25,162 nucleotides of DNA from an uncultured Lachnospiraceae bacterium (GCA_934339135.1 CAKRHP010000027.1:1-25162); one strand, 5' to 3'; positions 7,160 to 16,533 are shown, counted from the stretch's first letter. Made by a program: numbers and translations. The notes: a model not told the origin generated them from the letters alone.

Positions 7160-7189
7160 ATGACGAATAACTAAAAATATGATATCATA
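7160..7189 (+). promoter_or_regulatory. Possible promoter with 12-bp palindrome before the lipoprotein gene
   Basis: A weak promoter ATGACG (7160-7165), 17 bases, TATCAT (7183-7188) overlaps the perfect 12-bp palindrome TATGATATCATA (7178-7189), about 85 bases before ATG 7274. The palindrome covering the -10 could be an operator. I found no convincing sigma-28 box, although the downstream genes concern chemotaxis. Confidence 0.4.
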
Positions 7190-7273
7190 AGTCTCATGGA
7201 AAGGATTATCTGCAGATTGATCCAATGATCTGGTGGGTATACATAGGAACGGAATAGTTAAAGGAGAGAATGT

Positions 7274-8455
7274 ATGAAGAAAAAAAGAATATGGAAAAGG
7301 GCAGCAATGTTGTTATCGGCGACGCTTCTTCTGACGGGATGTGGTGCAGGAAAGGCAGGTACGCCGGATGATTATGCAACCAACAAGGGATATGAGGAGG
7401 ATACTACCCAGAAGGAAGGCTCCGGCGGCATTGCGAAGGAGGACATCAAGGTCGGCGTGCTGTACCTGTCCGATCCGGCAGAGGGAAGCGGTTATTCCTA
7501 CACCCATGATCTGGGTGTAAAGGGGATGCAGGAGAATCTTCTGCTGTCGGACGATCAGATCGAACGCAAGATTGTGGATGATTCCGATGAAAAGGCTACT
7601 GAGAAAGCGATTGAGGAGTGCGTTTCTGACGGCTGCAATATTATATTCACCACAAGCTGGGGATATATGCAGGTGACCGCAGACATGGCAGAGAAATATC
7701 CGGATGTATATTTTTCCCACGGAACCGGTTATATGTCCAATGGTAAGAATTTTAATAACTACTTTGGTCGTATTTATCAGGCGAGATATCTCAGCGGAAT
7801 CGTAGCCGGCATGAATACGAAGGACAATAAGATCGGTTATGTCGCGGCACAGGATTCTTCGAATTCTGAGGTGACTGGGGGCATTGATGCTTTCGCCATC
7901 GGCGTGGAGTCCGTCAATCCGAAGGCAAAGGTTTATGTGGATGTGACGAATAGCTGGTATGATGAGAAAAAGGAAAAGGAAGCTTCGGAGCGTCTGCTTG
8001 ATATGGGGTGCGATGTGATGACACAGCATTGTGATACACCATATCCACAGACTCTGGCACAGGAGAAGGGAGTCTACGGGATTGGATACAATTCTGACAT
8101 GAGCAAGGAGACGCCGGATTCCTGCCTGACCAGTGTCATATGGAACTGGAGTGCATATTATACCTCAGCGGTCAAAAGTATCATCGATGGCACCTGGGAT
8201 GGAAGCAATTATTATGGCGGTATGGCAGAGGGACTGGTAGGGATCACGGATCTGGCATCCTTTGCAGCGGAAGGTACACAGCAGAAGGTGGATGAAGCCA
8301 CAGCGGAGATCCTCAGTGGAGATAACAATGTATTTGATGGTGTTCTTGTGACCAATACCGGCAAAAAGATCGGCAAAAAGGGAAAGACTCTGGACGATGC
8401 AACGATCACAGGAAAGATCAACTGGTATTATCGCAATGTTGTTGTATTAAAATAA
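7274..8455 (+). CDS. BMP-family substrate-binding lipoprotein
   Basis: A surface lipoprotein of the BMP/PnrA family, whose characterised members bind purine nucleosides or related ligands. The 393-aa protein has a basic N-terminus, a hydrophobic segment and a lipobox LTGC with lipidated Cys23. A low-complexity linker follows, then the periplasmic-binding fold (about 57-393) starting [19 protein letters not shown]. Family features include [28 protein letters not shown] and IGYVAA. AAGGAGA stands 6 bases before the ATG. The usual partners (ATPase and two permeases) are absent; the next gene, 19 bases on, is a chemoreceptor. I infer that it presents a ligand to that receptor or is shared with a transporter elsewhere. 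The ligand is unknown. Confidence 0.9.
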   Translation: MKKKRIWKRAAMLLSATLLLTGCGAGKAGTPDDYATNKGYEEDTTQKEGSGGIAKEDIKVGVLYLSDPAEGSGYSYTHDLGVKGMQENLLLSDDQIERKIVDDSDEKATEKAIEECVSDGCNIIFTTSWGYMQVTADMAEKYPDVYFSHGTGYMSNGKNFNNYFGRIYQARYLSGIVAGMNTKDNKIGYVAAQDSSNSEVTGGIDAFAIGVESVNPKAKVYVDVTNSWYDEKKEKEASERLLDMGCDVMTQHCDTPYPQTLAQEKGVYGIGYNSDMSKETPDSCLTSVIWNWSAYYTSAVKSIIDGTWDGSNYYGGMAEGLVGITDLASFAAEGTQQKVDEATAEILSGDNNVFDGVLVTNTGKKIGKKGKTLDDATITGKINWYYRNVVVLK

Positions 8456-8474
8456 AAAGGCCGGTGAGAAAGGA

Positions 8475-10193
8475 ATGAAAAAAATTATGAAATTTACATT
8501 ACGAAAAAAGATTATTTTAAGTGCAATCTTACCCCTTTTTTTACTGGGAGCCAGTGTTATCGTTATTGCGGCAACCATTGTGAAGGGGTCCATTATCAGT
8601 AAAGTGGAGGAGTCCCTAAAGGGAACTGCGGTGGCTACCCAGGCAGCATATGACCAGAATGCGGGTTCTTATCTTAAGGCGGAGAATGGTGCGATTTGGA
8701 AGGGAAGCTACAATATATCTCAGTCGGAGACGTTGGTGGATACGATTAAAGAGGAGTCCGGCATGGATGTGACGTTCTTTTATGGTTCTGACCGCATCAT
8801 GACATCGGCAAAGGATAAGGACGGCAACCGGCTGTTAGGCAGTCCGGCGGGAGATAAGATCAAGAAAAGAGTGCTGGAGCAGGGAAAAGAATATTTCAGT
8901 GATAACATTTCCGTGGATGGAACGATCTATTACGGATATTATGTGCCGGTTTATCAGGATGGTTCCAAGGATGCACCGATCGGAATGGTTTTTGCGGGTC
9001 AGGAGAAGCAGAAAACATTTCGAAGTGTCCTTCAGATCATCAATATGATCGTTGCCATAGTTGTGATCATTATGGTGATCTGCAGTATTGCGGTGGGTAT
9101 CAGTGCCAATTCTATTACTAAAGCATTAAATAAAAGTATTGCAGAAGTGTTAGAGGTATCCTCCGGCAACTTGAATGTGGGAGAGAATCGGAAGCTTCTT
9201 CGTAGAAAGGATGAGATCGGTAATCTGTCCAGAGCCGTTCACAGCCTGCAGGAGGAACTATGTAAGATTATTGGAGACATTAAAGAGAGTACGGATACGC
9301 TTCTGGAGGCTTCCAATACATTAGAGGAGACGTCTGGGGATACTCATAACAGTATCGGAGAGGTGAATCATGCTATGGACACCATTACCGATGGCGCAAG
9401 CCGGCAGGCAGAGGATGTGGGGCGTGCTTCTGACAATGTACGGGATATGGGAGAACTGATCATTCAGACAGGAAAGGAAGCAGACTCGCTGGAGAGCAGT
9501 GCGGACAGCATGAAGGGAGCAAGTGACAAAACGGCTGTCACCATTGATGAGCTTCGCAGTATCAGTGAGGATGTGAAACGGGCGGTATCGGAGATTGCAG
9601 AACAGACCACACAGACCAACAGTTCCGCACAGAGCATCCGGGAGGCATCACAGTTTATTTCAGAGATTGCAGAGGAGACCAATCTGTTGTCTTTAAATGC
9701 AAGTATTGAGGCGGCTCGTGCCGGTGAAGCCGGAAGAGGATTTGCTGTTGTTGCATCCCAGATCCAGAAGCTGGCAGAGCAGTCCAATGCAGCCAGTGGC
9801 AATATTGAGGAAATCGTCAATACGCTTCTGGGTAATTCTGAGCGGGTTGTGGCAACCATGGCACAGACGCAGGAGGTCATTGACCGCCAGAATGAATATA
9901 TTGCCAACACGGAACAGAGTGTGGGGAGCGTGATGAAGGAAATTGAGATTTCCATTGAGTATATCCGAAATATTGGACAGAGCATGAAGAAGCTGGAGGA
10001 TGCCAGAGCAGAGATCATACAGAGAATTGATGCAATGTCTGAGATCGCGCAGAGTAATGTTTCCGGTACTTCCCAGACCAGCATGGCACTTCAGGCGATG
10101 GAGGATAGCTTTAAGAATATCGAGACATCCACGGAAAATCTCAGAAATACTGCGGATATGCTGGCACAGAATATTGGACATTTTACAGTGTAA
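8475..10193 (+). CDS. Methyl-accepting chemotaxis protein (Cache sensor)
   Basis: A 572-aa transmembrane chemoreceptor. In order: TM1 (about 13-35), an extracellular single-Cache-like sensor (about 36-185, with [14 protein letters not shown] and GYYVPVY), TM2 (about 187-210), HAMP (about 211-265), and the cytoplasmic methylation/signalling coiled coil with the conserved hairpin tip near 397-433 ([18 protein letters not shown], then GRGFAVVA). It should control CheA through CheW and so bias the flagella. No C-terminal CheR tether motif is seen. The start is ambiguous: ATG 8475 has GGTGAG 6 bases upstream, while ATG 8487 (MKFTLRKK) is also plausible. It follows the BMP lipoprotein by 19 bases and is probably cotranscribed. 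Confidence 0.93.
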   Translation: MKKIMKFTLRKKIILSAILPLFLLGASVIVIAATIVKGSIISKVEESLKGTAVATQAAYDQNAGSYLKAENGAIWKGSYNISQSETLVDTIKEESGMDVTFFYGSDRIMTSAKDKDGNRLLGSPAGDKIKKRVLEQGKEYFSDNISVDGTIYYGYYVPVYQDGSKDAPIGMVFAGQEKQKTFRSVLQIINMIVAIVVIIMVICSIAVGISANSITKALNKSIAEVLEVSSGNLNVGENRKLLRRKDEIGNLSRAVHSLQEELCKIIGDIKESTDTLLEASNTLEETSGDTHNSIGEVNHAMDTITDGASRQAEDVGRASDNVRDMGELIIQTGKEADSLESSADSMKGASDKTAVTIDELRSISEDVKRAVSEIAEQTTQTNSSAQSIREASQFISEIAEETNLLSLNASIEAARAGEAGRGFAVVASQIQKLAEQSNAASGNIEEIVNTLLGNSERVVATMAQTQEVIDRQNEYIANTEQSVGSVMKEIEISIEYIRNIGQSMKKLEDARAEIIQRIDAMSEIAQSNVSGTSQTSMALQAMEDSFKNIETSTENLRNTADMLAQNIGHFTV

Positions 10194-10300
10194 GCAGAGC
10201 AATTGTGAGATCTGGCAAATTATTTGGTAAATTAGCTGAACTATCTGAAAAAGTTGTCATATATTGTACTATACTTTCATAGCAAAGGATGGGAAACGAT

Positions 10301-11152
10301 ATGGCACGATTTACAAACCAGGCGCAGCTGCGGTATGGAAATGCCGTGACAAACTCCAACATTGCAGTGGGGGAGATCCTTGAGGTGCTTTCTGCAACCA
10401 AAACAGCTGTCAGAGCAACTTATGGGCAGAATGATAATGTCACGTATATTGTGAGCATTGTCAATTCCGGGACGACTCCGGTCACAGGGCTTACGCTGAC
10501 GGACAATTTAGGAGCGTATCCTTTTGGGACAGGAGAACTGGTACCATTAACCTATGTTGCCGGAACGATCAATTATTATGTCAATGGTACACTGCAGACA
10601 ACACCAACAGTTACCGCAGGTCCGCCGATGACGGTCACAGGGATCAATGTTCCGGCAGGAGGAAATGCTACGATCATTTACGAGGCATCTGTCAATCAGA
10701 ATGCTCCATTGGCAGTGGAATCTGAGATCACCAATACGGCGACGATCACCGGAGGAGGGATCACTCCGATCAGGGTGACGGAAACGATTGGTGCTGCCAG
10801 TGCACCAAACCTGAATATTACGAAATCAGTCAGCCCGGTACCGGTAACGGAAAACGGTACGCTGACGTATACTTTCGTGATCCAGAATTTTGGCAATGCG
10901 GCAGCCAATGCAGCGACCGGGGCAGTGATCACAGATACCTTTGATCCCGTTTTGTCAAACCTGACCGTAACCTTTAACGGAACGGCATGGACAGATCCGA
11001 CGGAGTACACCTATGATGAGACCACAGGAGTATTTGCAACGGCAGCGGGAGGGATTACGGTACCGGCAGCCACTTATACCCAGGATCCGGTCAGTGGAGC
11101 ATGGGTCGCAAATCCGGGAGTCAGCACGCTGGTGGTAACAGGCACGATTTAA
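10301..11152 (+). CDS. DUF11 repeat protein without signal peptide
   Basis: A 283-aa protein of two tandem DUF11-like beta-sandwich repeats, about residues 30-150 and 165-283. Each opens with a SATKTAV or NITKSVSP type strand and carries N-x-YxxxxxNxG and LTDNLG or ITDTFDP segments. It is rich in Thr, Val, Asn and Gly, with no Cys. I see no signal peptide, transmembrane segment, LPXTG or S-layer domain. I recall similar clostridial proteins starting MATFTNQATLTY, which supports ATG 10301 over ATG 10289. AAAGGA lies about 11 bases upstream. DUF11 repeats are usually found in cell-surface proteins, so lack of an export signal is odd. Function unknown. It has no operon partner in the same orientation at close range. 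Confidence 0.8.
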   Translation: MARFTNQAQLRYGNAVTNSNIAVGEILEVLSATKTAVRATYGQNDNVTYIVSIVNSGTTPVTGLTLTDNLGAYPFGTGELVPLTYVAGTINYYVNGTLQTTPTVTAGPPMTVTGINVPAGGNATIIYEASVNQNAPLAVESEITNTATITGGGITPIRVTETIGAASAPNLNITKSVSPVPVTENGTLTYTFVIQNFGNAAANAATGAVITDTFDPVLSNLTVTFNGTAWTDPTEYTYDETTGVFATAAGGITVPAATYTQDPVSGAWVANPGVSTLVVTGTI

Positions 11153-11213
11153 AAATAACCGGATTGGGAAAAGACCCGAATGAAAGCTTTCTACAGGAGT
11201 AGTCACTTGTTCG

Positions 11214-11242
11214 TTGACGTGATATGATCCCTGTGCTAAGAT
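11214..11242 (+). promoter_or_regulatory. Strong sigma-A-type promoter
   Basis: TTGACG (11214-11219), 17 bases, TAAGAT (11237-11242). The predicted transcript start is near 11249, only about 12 bases before the terminator-like hairpin at 11261. It could serve the C_GCAxxG gene through readthrough, or a short RNA. Confidence 0.65.
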
Positions 11243-11260
11243 GAAACCGGAATGTAGTGA

Positions 11261-11303
11261 GGATCAGATGGAAATGCAGACTGCAGACCATCTGGTCCTT
11301 TTT
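11261..11303 (+). terminator. Rho-independent terminator (or attenuator)
   Basis: An 11-bp stem, 11261-11271 with 11288-11298 (one G-T pair), encloses a small inner hairpin TGCAG-A-CTGCA and is followed by TTTTT (11299-11303). It may end transcription of the DUF11 gene, but a good promoter lies between that gene and this hairpin, so it may also attenuate the next gene. Confidence 0.75.
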
Positions 11304-11370
11304 GATTACAGACAACAGATAAATATTGTGCCGGTACCACTGGATTGGCAGTAGAAAGGAAAGCAGGATT

Positions 11371-11853
11371 ATGATGGAATTAGATGTAGAGAACAGCTAT
11401 TATGGACAGAAAGCCAAAAAATTATTTCTGGAGGGATATAACTGCAGCCAGTCCGTTTTTCTGGCGTTTGAGGATAAATATGATATGGATCACAGCATGG
11501 CGATGAAGATGAGTTCTTCTTTTGGAGGCGGTATGGGTAGACTGCGGGAGGTGTGTGGTGCCGTGTCCGGAATGTTTATGGTAGCAGGCCTGTTATACGG
11601 ATATGATGAGCCGAAGAATTTCGAAGCAAAATCAGAGCATTATGCAAGGATTCAGGAGCTGGCGGGGGAGTATGGGGAACGCAACGGTTCTATTGTATGC
11701 CGGGAGATCCTGGGGCTGGGAAAGGGCAAGGACGATCCGGTGCCATCCAGGCGGACACAGGAGTATTATAAAAAGCGGCCGTGTCCGGATCTGGTGGCCA
11801 TGGCAGCAGCAATTATGGAGGAATATATCCGGGAGAATCCGTTAGAAGGATAA
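11371..11853 (+). CDS. C_GCAxxG_C_C family protein
   Basis: A 160-aa cytoplasmic protein of the C_GCAxxG_C_C family, named for its spaced cysteines. Visible are Cys25 (GYNCSQSV), Cys62 in VCGAVSG, Cys110 (IVCREIL) and Cys138 (RPCPDLV). A glycine-rich FGGGMGRLREVCGA segment is typical. The conserved cysteines suggest a redox or metal-cluster role, but the biochemical function is not established. The start is ATG 11371, with AAAGGA 10 bases upstream; ATG 11374 is also possible, and the 15 codons upstream of 11371 look non-coding. It lies 47 bases before the Bce-type response regulator and could be cotranscribed with it. Confidence 0.85.
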   Translation: MMELDVENSYYGQKAKKLFLEGYNCSQSVFLAFEDKYDMDHSMAMKMSSSFGGGMGRLREVCGAVSGMFMVAGLLYGYDEPKNFEAKSEHYARIQELAGEYGERNGSIVCREILGLGKGKDDPVPSRRTQEYYKKRPCPDLVAMAAAIMEEYIRENPLEG

Positions 11854-11900
11854 AGCTGCAGATTTATAGGTTGTGAATTTCTAAAGGAGCATGGAATATT

Positions 11901-12566
11901 ATGAAAAAAATAGTGATCGTGGAGGATGAGAAGGTGATCCGGGAGGAGCTGTGCGCACTTCTGGAAAATGCAGGCTACCAGCCTGTGGCTGTGACCGATT
12001 TTGCACATACGGTACCGGCGATATTAAACAGTGGCGCAGATCTGGTGCTTCTTGACATCAATATTCCTAAAATGAATGGAGAACAGGTGCTGCGGGAGCT
12101 TCGTCAGAAATCGGAGATCCCGGTGATCATGGTGACAAGCCGCACGGAGGAGCTGGACGAGGTACTGTCTATGAGCTACGGTGCGGATGATTATATTACG
12201 AAGCCTTATAATCCGACGATACTTTTATTGCGGATTCAGGCGATTCTCAAACGGACAGAAAATACCGGGGCGGATCTGTACCATTATCGGGACATTGAGA
12301 TCCGGCAGGCCAAGGGTGTCCTGAATCGTGGACAGGATCAGATGGTCCTTACGAAAAATGAAATGCTGATCTTTATGGTTCTGCTTCATCATCAGGGACA
12401 GATCGTATCGAGGGATGATCTGATGACCGAATTATGGGACAATAGTGAATATATCAGTGACAATGCGCTGACGGTGAATATCAGCAGACTCCGGGCAAAG
12501 CTGGAGCAGATGGGGTATCCTGATGTGATAGAAACCAGAAAAAAACAGGGGTATGTATTAGTGTAG
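11901..12566 (+). CDS. Bce-type response regulator (OmpR family)
   Basis: A 221-aa DNA-binding response regulator. The receiver domain (about 1-115) has the acidic pocket Glu8-Asp9, phospho-acceptor Asp52 (LLDINIP), Thr79 and Lys101 (YITKPYN). The C-terminal winged helix (about 125-221) ends VIETRKKQGYVL. It is paired with the kinase that starts 28 bases after its stop, and with the ABC transporter beyond. This order is that of BceRSAB modules, which detect and remove cell-wall-active peptides such as bacitracin. Its likely operator is the inverted repeat at 13581-13596. The ribosome site AAAGGAG (11883-11889) fits ATG 11901; ATG 11891 is out of frame and too close. Confidence 0.92.
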   Translation: MKKIVIVEDEKVIREELCALLENAGYQPVAVTDFAHTVPAILNSGADLVLLDINIPKMNGEQVLRELRQKSEIPVIMVTSRTEELDEVLSMSYGADDYITKPYNPTILLLRIQAILKRTENTGADLYHYRDIEIRQAKGVLNRGQDQMVLTKNEMLIFMVLLHHQGQIVSRDDLMTELWDNSEYISDNALTVNISRLRAKLEQMGYPDVIETRKKQGYVLV

Positions 12567-12593
12567 ACGTTCAGAAAGGGATTCAGGTCGATT

Positions 12594-13595
12594 ATGAATT
12601 GGAAACGTTATTTACAGGATAAACGAGTAGAAATCCTTATATTTATGGTGGGGATGATCATAGAAGCGGTTTTTATGGCGGCATGTCAGGTGGGAACGGA
12701 GCTGTTTCTGGTGGCTGTATTGGTGCCTCTGGCAGCGGGGCTTTTTTGTCTGCTTTATGATTATTACCGTAAAAACTCCTTTTACCGGAGGCTTTTTCAA
12801 AATCTGGACCGGATGGATCAGAAATATCTGGTGTTAGAGACATTGGAAAGCCCCCGGTTTTATGATGGAGAGCTTTTGAAGGAGGCACTGTATGAAGCCA
12901 ACAAATCCATGACGGAGCATGTCAATGAAAGCCGCAGAGTGATGCGGGAGTTTAAGGATTTCATTGAAATGTGGGTTCATCAGGTAAAGCTTCCTGTGGC
13001 AAGTCTCCTGCTTTTGTGCCACAATCATCCGGATCAAAATAATCCAAAATATATGGAGCAGCTTCGACGCATCGACCGTTATACGGAGCAGGTACTGTAT
13101 TATACCAGAGCGGAGCATTCGGAAAAGGACTATCTGATCCAGGAGTGTTCTCTGGCAGGGATCATTCATCATACTGCCATGAAAAATAAAGACGATCTGC
13201 TGGAAAATAAAGTAGAATTTCAGGTAGAAAACTGTGACCTGACCGTGGTGACCGATGAAAAATGGATGGAATTTGTGTTGGATCAGATTGTCAATAACAG
13301 TATAAAATACAGGCGTAAAGCTAGGGCAACAATCAGGATCACTGCCCGGAAAGACGACAGGCAGACCATTTTATCCATATGGGATAATGGGATCGGCATT
13401 GCCGCCGGTGATCTGCCACGGTTATTTGAAAAGTCCTTTACCGGCAGCAACGGACGTATTTTCCATCATATGGAGGCAAAATCAACCGGAATGGGTCTGT
13501 ACATTGCCCATAATATGTGTGAAAAGCTGGGACACCAGATTGAAGTGGAGTCAAAGGAGGGAGAATATACCCGGATCAATATTACATTTTTGTAA
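12594..13595 (+). CDS. Bce-type intramembrane-sensing histidine kinase
   Basis: A 333-aa sensor kinase. Two transmembrane helices at the N-terminus (about 12-32 and 37-56) are joined by a loop of only a few residues, the hallmark of intramembrane-sensing kinases that take their signal from the partner transporter rather than from a ligand. The dimerisation domain holds the phosphorylated His129 (MWVHQVKLP). The ATPase domain shows the N box (IVNNSIKY), DNGIGI, the F box (LFEKSFTG) and GMGLYIA. Its stop codon (13593-13595) lies within the putative regulator operator. It should phosphorylate the regulator just upstream when the transporter meets its peptide. Confidence 0.92.
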   Translation: MNWKRYLQDKRVEILIFMVGMIIEAVFMAACQVGTELFLVAVLVPLAAGLFCLLYDYYRKNSFYRRLFQNLDRMDQKYLVLETLESPRFYDGELLKEALYEANKSMTEHVNESRRVMREFKDFIEMWVHQVKLPVASLLLLCHNHPDQNNPKYMEQLRRIDRYTEQVLYYTRAEHSEKDYLIQECSLAGIIHHTAMKNKDDLLENKVEFQVENCDLTVVTDEKWMEFVLDQIVNNSIKYRRKARATIRITARKDDRQTILSIWDNGIGIAAGDLPRLFEKSFTGSNGRIFHHMEAKSTGMGLYIAHNMCEKLGHQIEVESKEGEYTRINITFL

Positions 13596-13596
13596 T
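13581..13596 (+). promoter_or_regulatory. Putative BceR-type operator
   Basis: A perfect inverted repeat, ATTACA-TTTT-TGTAAT. It contains TTACA-N4-TGTAA, which fits the consensus I recall for BceR-like regulators (TNACA-N4-TGTAA). It lies about 20 bases upstream of the -35 element of the ATPase promoter and overlaps the kinase stop codon. Binding is inferred. Confidence 0.7.
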
Positions 13597-13615
13597 GTAC
13601 AGTCAGTTTGAAAAA

Positions 13616-13644
13616 ACGACAGAAACCGGATTCCCCGATACAAT
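13616..13644 (+). promoter_or_regulatory. Promoter of the Bce-type transporter genes
   Basis: ACGACA (13616-13621), 17 bases, TACAAT (13639-13644). The poor -35 half and the operator upstream of it are what one expects of a promoter needing activation by the response regulator. The leader to ATG 13734 is about 83 bases. Confidence 0.5.
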
Positions 13645-13733
13645 AAGGAAAACGTGATCAGTACAGTGAATGTCAGTGACTATCTTTGACAGCAGTGGGA
13701 TAGAAGGCTTCACGGTACGGGAAAGGGGAAAAA

Positions 13734-14501
13734 ATGGACAAAACATTACAGGTAGAACATTTGGAAAAATATTATGGAAGCAGGTCAAGTCTCACCAAAG
13801 CGATCGACGATCTGTCCTTTGACGTGGAGCCGCAGGAGTTTGTGGCGATCATGGGAGCATCAGGAAGTGGAAAAACAACACTTTTGAATTGTATTTCTAC
13901 GGTAGACAGACCCACAGCAGGCCATATCTTTGTGGACGGAGAGGACATTACGAAGTTAAAAGGAGAGGCGTTAAATCGGTTCCGGAGAGAGCGGTTTGGC
14001 TTTATCTTTCAGGATTTTAATTTATTGGATACCCTGACCGCATATGAGAATATTGCGTTGGCATTGTCGATCCAGAATGTAAAGGCGGCAGAGATTGACA
14101 AACGGGTTATCAAGGCAGCAAAGGATCTGGATATTGTGAATGTCCTGAGAAAATATCCTTATGAGATGTCCGGTGGACAGAAGCAGCGGGTGGCATCGGC
14201 AAGAGCTATTGTGACAGAGCCGAAGCTGATCCTGGCAGATGAACCTACCGGTGCTCTGGATTCCAAATCCTCCAGACTTTTGCTGGAGAAGTTCTTATAT
14301 ATGAACCGGGAGCTTCAGGCAACCATCCTGATGGTCACACATGATTCATTTTCTGCCAGCTATGCCTCCAGAGTTGTTTTCATTAAGGATGGAAAGCTGT
14401 TTCACGAAATTCGCCGGGGAGATTCTTCAAAAAAGGAATTTTTCGGACAGATCATTGATGTGCTCACTTTGTTAGGAGGTGACGTCAGCGATGCTCTTTA
14501 A
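13734..14501 (+). CDS. Bce-type ABC transporter ATPase
   Basis: A 255-aa ATPase of the MacB/BceA class. It has Walker A GASGSGKT (41-48), the Q loop (Gln93 in IFQDF), the signature MSGGQKQR (145-152), Walker B LILADE (165-170) and the switch His203 (VTHDS). It powers the permease encoded by the next gene, with which it overlaps by 11 bases, indicating translational coupling. Together they act at the membrane to free lipid II-cycle targets from peptide antibiotics and to signal to the kinase. Expression probably depends on the response regulator through the upstream operator. It is separated from the kinase gene by 138 bases, unlike the close regulator-kinase spacing. Confidence 0.93.
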   Translation: MDKTLQVEHLEKYYGSRSSLTKAIDDLSFDVEPQEFVAIMGASGSGKTTLLNCISTVDRPTAGHIFVDGEDITKLKGEALNRFRRERFGFIFQDFNLLDTLTAYENIALALSIQNVKAAEIDKRVIKAAKDLDIVNVLRKYPYEMSGGQKQRVASARAIVTEPKLILADEPTGALDSKSSRLLLEKFLYMNRELQATILMVTHDSFSASYASRVVFIKDGKLFHEIRRGDSSKKEFFGQIIDVLTLLGGDVSDAL

Positions 14502-16533
14502 GATAGCCTGGAAAAACATGAGAAAAAGTATAAAGGATTATACGATTTATTTCTTTACGATTGTTATTGGTGTGGCAATATTTTATATATTTAATTCGTT
14601 AGGCTCCCAGACGGTTATGATGAATGTGTCTGCGGATACCAGAGAGATCATTAAAATGATGACAACGATCATGTCGGGACTCAGTGTGTTTGTTTCCTTT
14701 GTACTGGCATTTCTGATCATCTATGCCAATCGTTTTCTGATGAAGCGCCGGAACAGAGAGTTTGGAATTTATCTGACGCTTGGCATGGGAAAACGTAAGG
14801 TTTCCGGGATATTGGTGTTAGAGACGTTGGTGGTAGGAGCTTTTTCATTGGTGGCAGGTCTTGGAATCGGTATTTTTGCCTCTCAGTTTATGAGCGCCTT
14901 TGTGGCAAATATGTTTGACGCGGATATGACCAGGTACCGGTTTGTCTTTTCGGGGGATGCCTGCATCAAAACTGTGATCTGCTTTGTGATCATTTATGGA
15001 ATTGTGATCCTGTTTAATACTATTAATATCAGCCGCTGCAAGCTGATCAATCTGATCTATGCAGGACGCAGATCCGAAAAGCGACCGATGAAAAATCCGT
15101 GGATCTGTACGATCATTTTCATCGCGGCAGCGATCGCACTGGGGCGTTGCTATTATCTGGTGGGGAGTGATAAGGTGAATATCTCACTGGATGGTTTGAA
15201 ATGGATCCTGGTCACGGGAGTTGTGAGTACATTTCTGATCTTCTGGTCGGTATCCGGGCTGCTGCTTCGCATCGTCATGTCTATTAAGAAGCTGTATTAT
15301 AAGGGGCTGAACAGCTTTGTCCTTCGCCAGCTCAGCAGCAAGATCAACACCACGGTATTTTCTATGACCATCATCTGTCTGATGCTTTTTGTGACCATCT
15401 GTGTGCTGACCTCGGCCTTTGCCATCAAAAATACTATGACGGAAAATCTCAAAAAAATGGCACCGGCAGATATTGAATTTAAGGTCAATATGAATCTGGA
15501 TCTTTTTGCCGGAAAAGACGAGAAATACAGCCGGAAGCAGATAGAAAATTCCCATTTCAATGTGGTGCAGAGATATGAAAAGAAGAAGGTGGATCTGAAC
15601 AAATATTTGAAGGAATCCTGTGAGGTTAAGGTTTACCGCAGCCCGAAACTGACATTTGCAGAGTTTTGCGGAGATACCATTCAGGACGTTAAGGAACAGT
15701 ATCCTTCTATGCTTGTAAATACCGGAGAGGATATTGTGACGATCAGTGATTACAACCGGTTAATGGAGCTGTTTGGTGGTAGGAAATACACACTGGCAGA
15801 GGATGAATATATGGTGGTTGCCAATTTTGACGGAATCATACCGGCCAGAAATCGGGTGTTGTCACAGGGAAGACAGTTAAATGTGTTTGGCAGGAAATTA
15901 AAGCCAAAGTATAAGGAATGTCAGGATGGTTTTATGGACATTTCCTCCCAGAAATTAGATATGGGATTTCTGGTGGTGCCGGATGATGTCGTACAGGAAA
16001 AATGGATCGCAGAGGATTGTCTGTTTGGAAATTATAAGGCATCTGATAAACAGGAGGTGCGCAGGCTGGAGGATGAGCTTCGAAAGCTTCCGTTAAAGAG
16101 TACCTGCATTTATGCATCCAAACAGGAGATCGCCGATGCAAGTCTGGGGCTCAGTGCGATGGTGACTTTTATCGGACTTTATCTGGGCATTGTCTTTTTG
16201 CTTGCAGGTGCAGCCATCCTGGCCCTCAAGGAGCTGTCCGAAAGTGCGGACAATGTGGAACGCTACCGGATGCTCCGCAAGCTTGGAGTGGAAAATCGTA
16301 TGTTAAACGGTGCACTGTTCCGTCAGATATTCATTTTCTTCCTTTGTCCAATGGTACTTGCAGTGATCCATTCCTATTTTGGAATGCAGTTTTCTACCAG
16401 ACTTCTTACTTATGTGGCAGAGAAGGATCAGATGTTTACGGCAGCGATGCTGGCGGCAGCGATCATTGCAGTGCTCTATGGCAGTTATCTGGTCATTACC
16501 TATTTTAGCAGTAAATCTATTGTCCGGGAATAA
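14491..16533 (+). CDS. Bce-type ABC transporter permease (FtsX domains)
   Basis: A 680-aa membrane protein of the BceB type. It has an N-terminal helix (about 15-37), an FtsX-like block (about 55-180, with the family segment RRNREFGIYLTLGMGK), further helices to about 312, a large extracellular domain (about 312-535), and a final FtsX-like block (about 545-680). This ten-helix plan with a roughly 220-residue extracellular domain is the mark of peptide-sensing Bce transporters; that domain is thought to set peptide specificity. I chose ATG 14491 because AGGAGGTGA ends 8 bases before it; the in-frame GTG 14479 lies within that ribosome site. The peptide it responds to cannot be told from sequence. 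Confidence 0.93.
   Translation: MLFKIAWKNMRKSIKDYTIYFFTIVIGVAIFYIFNSLGSQTVMMNVSADTREIIKMMTTIMSGLSVFVSFVLAFLIIYANRFLMKRRNREFGIYLTLGMGKRKVSGILVLETLVVGAFSLVAGLGIGIFASQFMSAFVANMFDADMTRYRFVFSGDACIKTVICFVIIYGIVILFNTINISRCKLINLIYAGRRSEKRPMKNPWICTIIFIAAAIALGRCYYLVGSDKVNISLDGLKWILVTGVVSTFLIFWSVSGLLLRIVMSIKKLYYKGLNSFVLRQLSSKINTTVFSMTIICLMLFVTICVLTSAFAIKNTMTENLKKMAPADIEFKVNMNLDLFAGKDEKYSRKQIENSHFNVVQRYEKKKVDLNKYLKESCEVKVYRSPKLTFAEFCGDTIQDVKEQYPSMLVNTGEDIVTISDYNRLMELFGGRKYTLAEDEYMVVANFDGIIPARNRVLSQGRQLNVFGRKLKPKYKECQDGFMDISSQKLDMGFLVVPDDVVQEKWIAEDCLFGNYKASDKQEVRRLEDELRKLPLKSTCIYASKQEIADASLGLSAMVTFIGLYLGIVFLLAGAAILALKELSESADNVERYRMLRKLGVENRMLNGALFRQIFIFFLCPMVLAVIHSYFGMQFSTRLLTYVAEKDQMFTAAMLAAAIIAVLYGSYLVITYFSSKSIVRE

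Noticed and set aside
7313..8029. 238-codon ORF on the - strand within the BMP lipoprotein gene
   Set aside because: It is antisense to a clear gene and has no ribosome site or domain.
9464..10084. 206-codon ORF on the - strand within the chemoreceptor gene
   Set aside because: Its Ser/Ala/Ile-rich product is the usual mirror of a coiled-coil gene.
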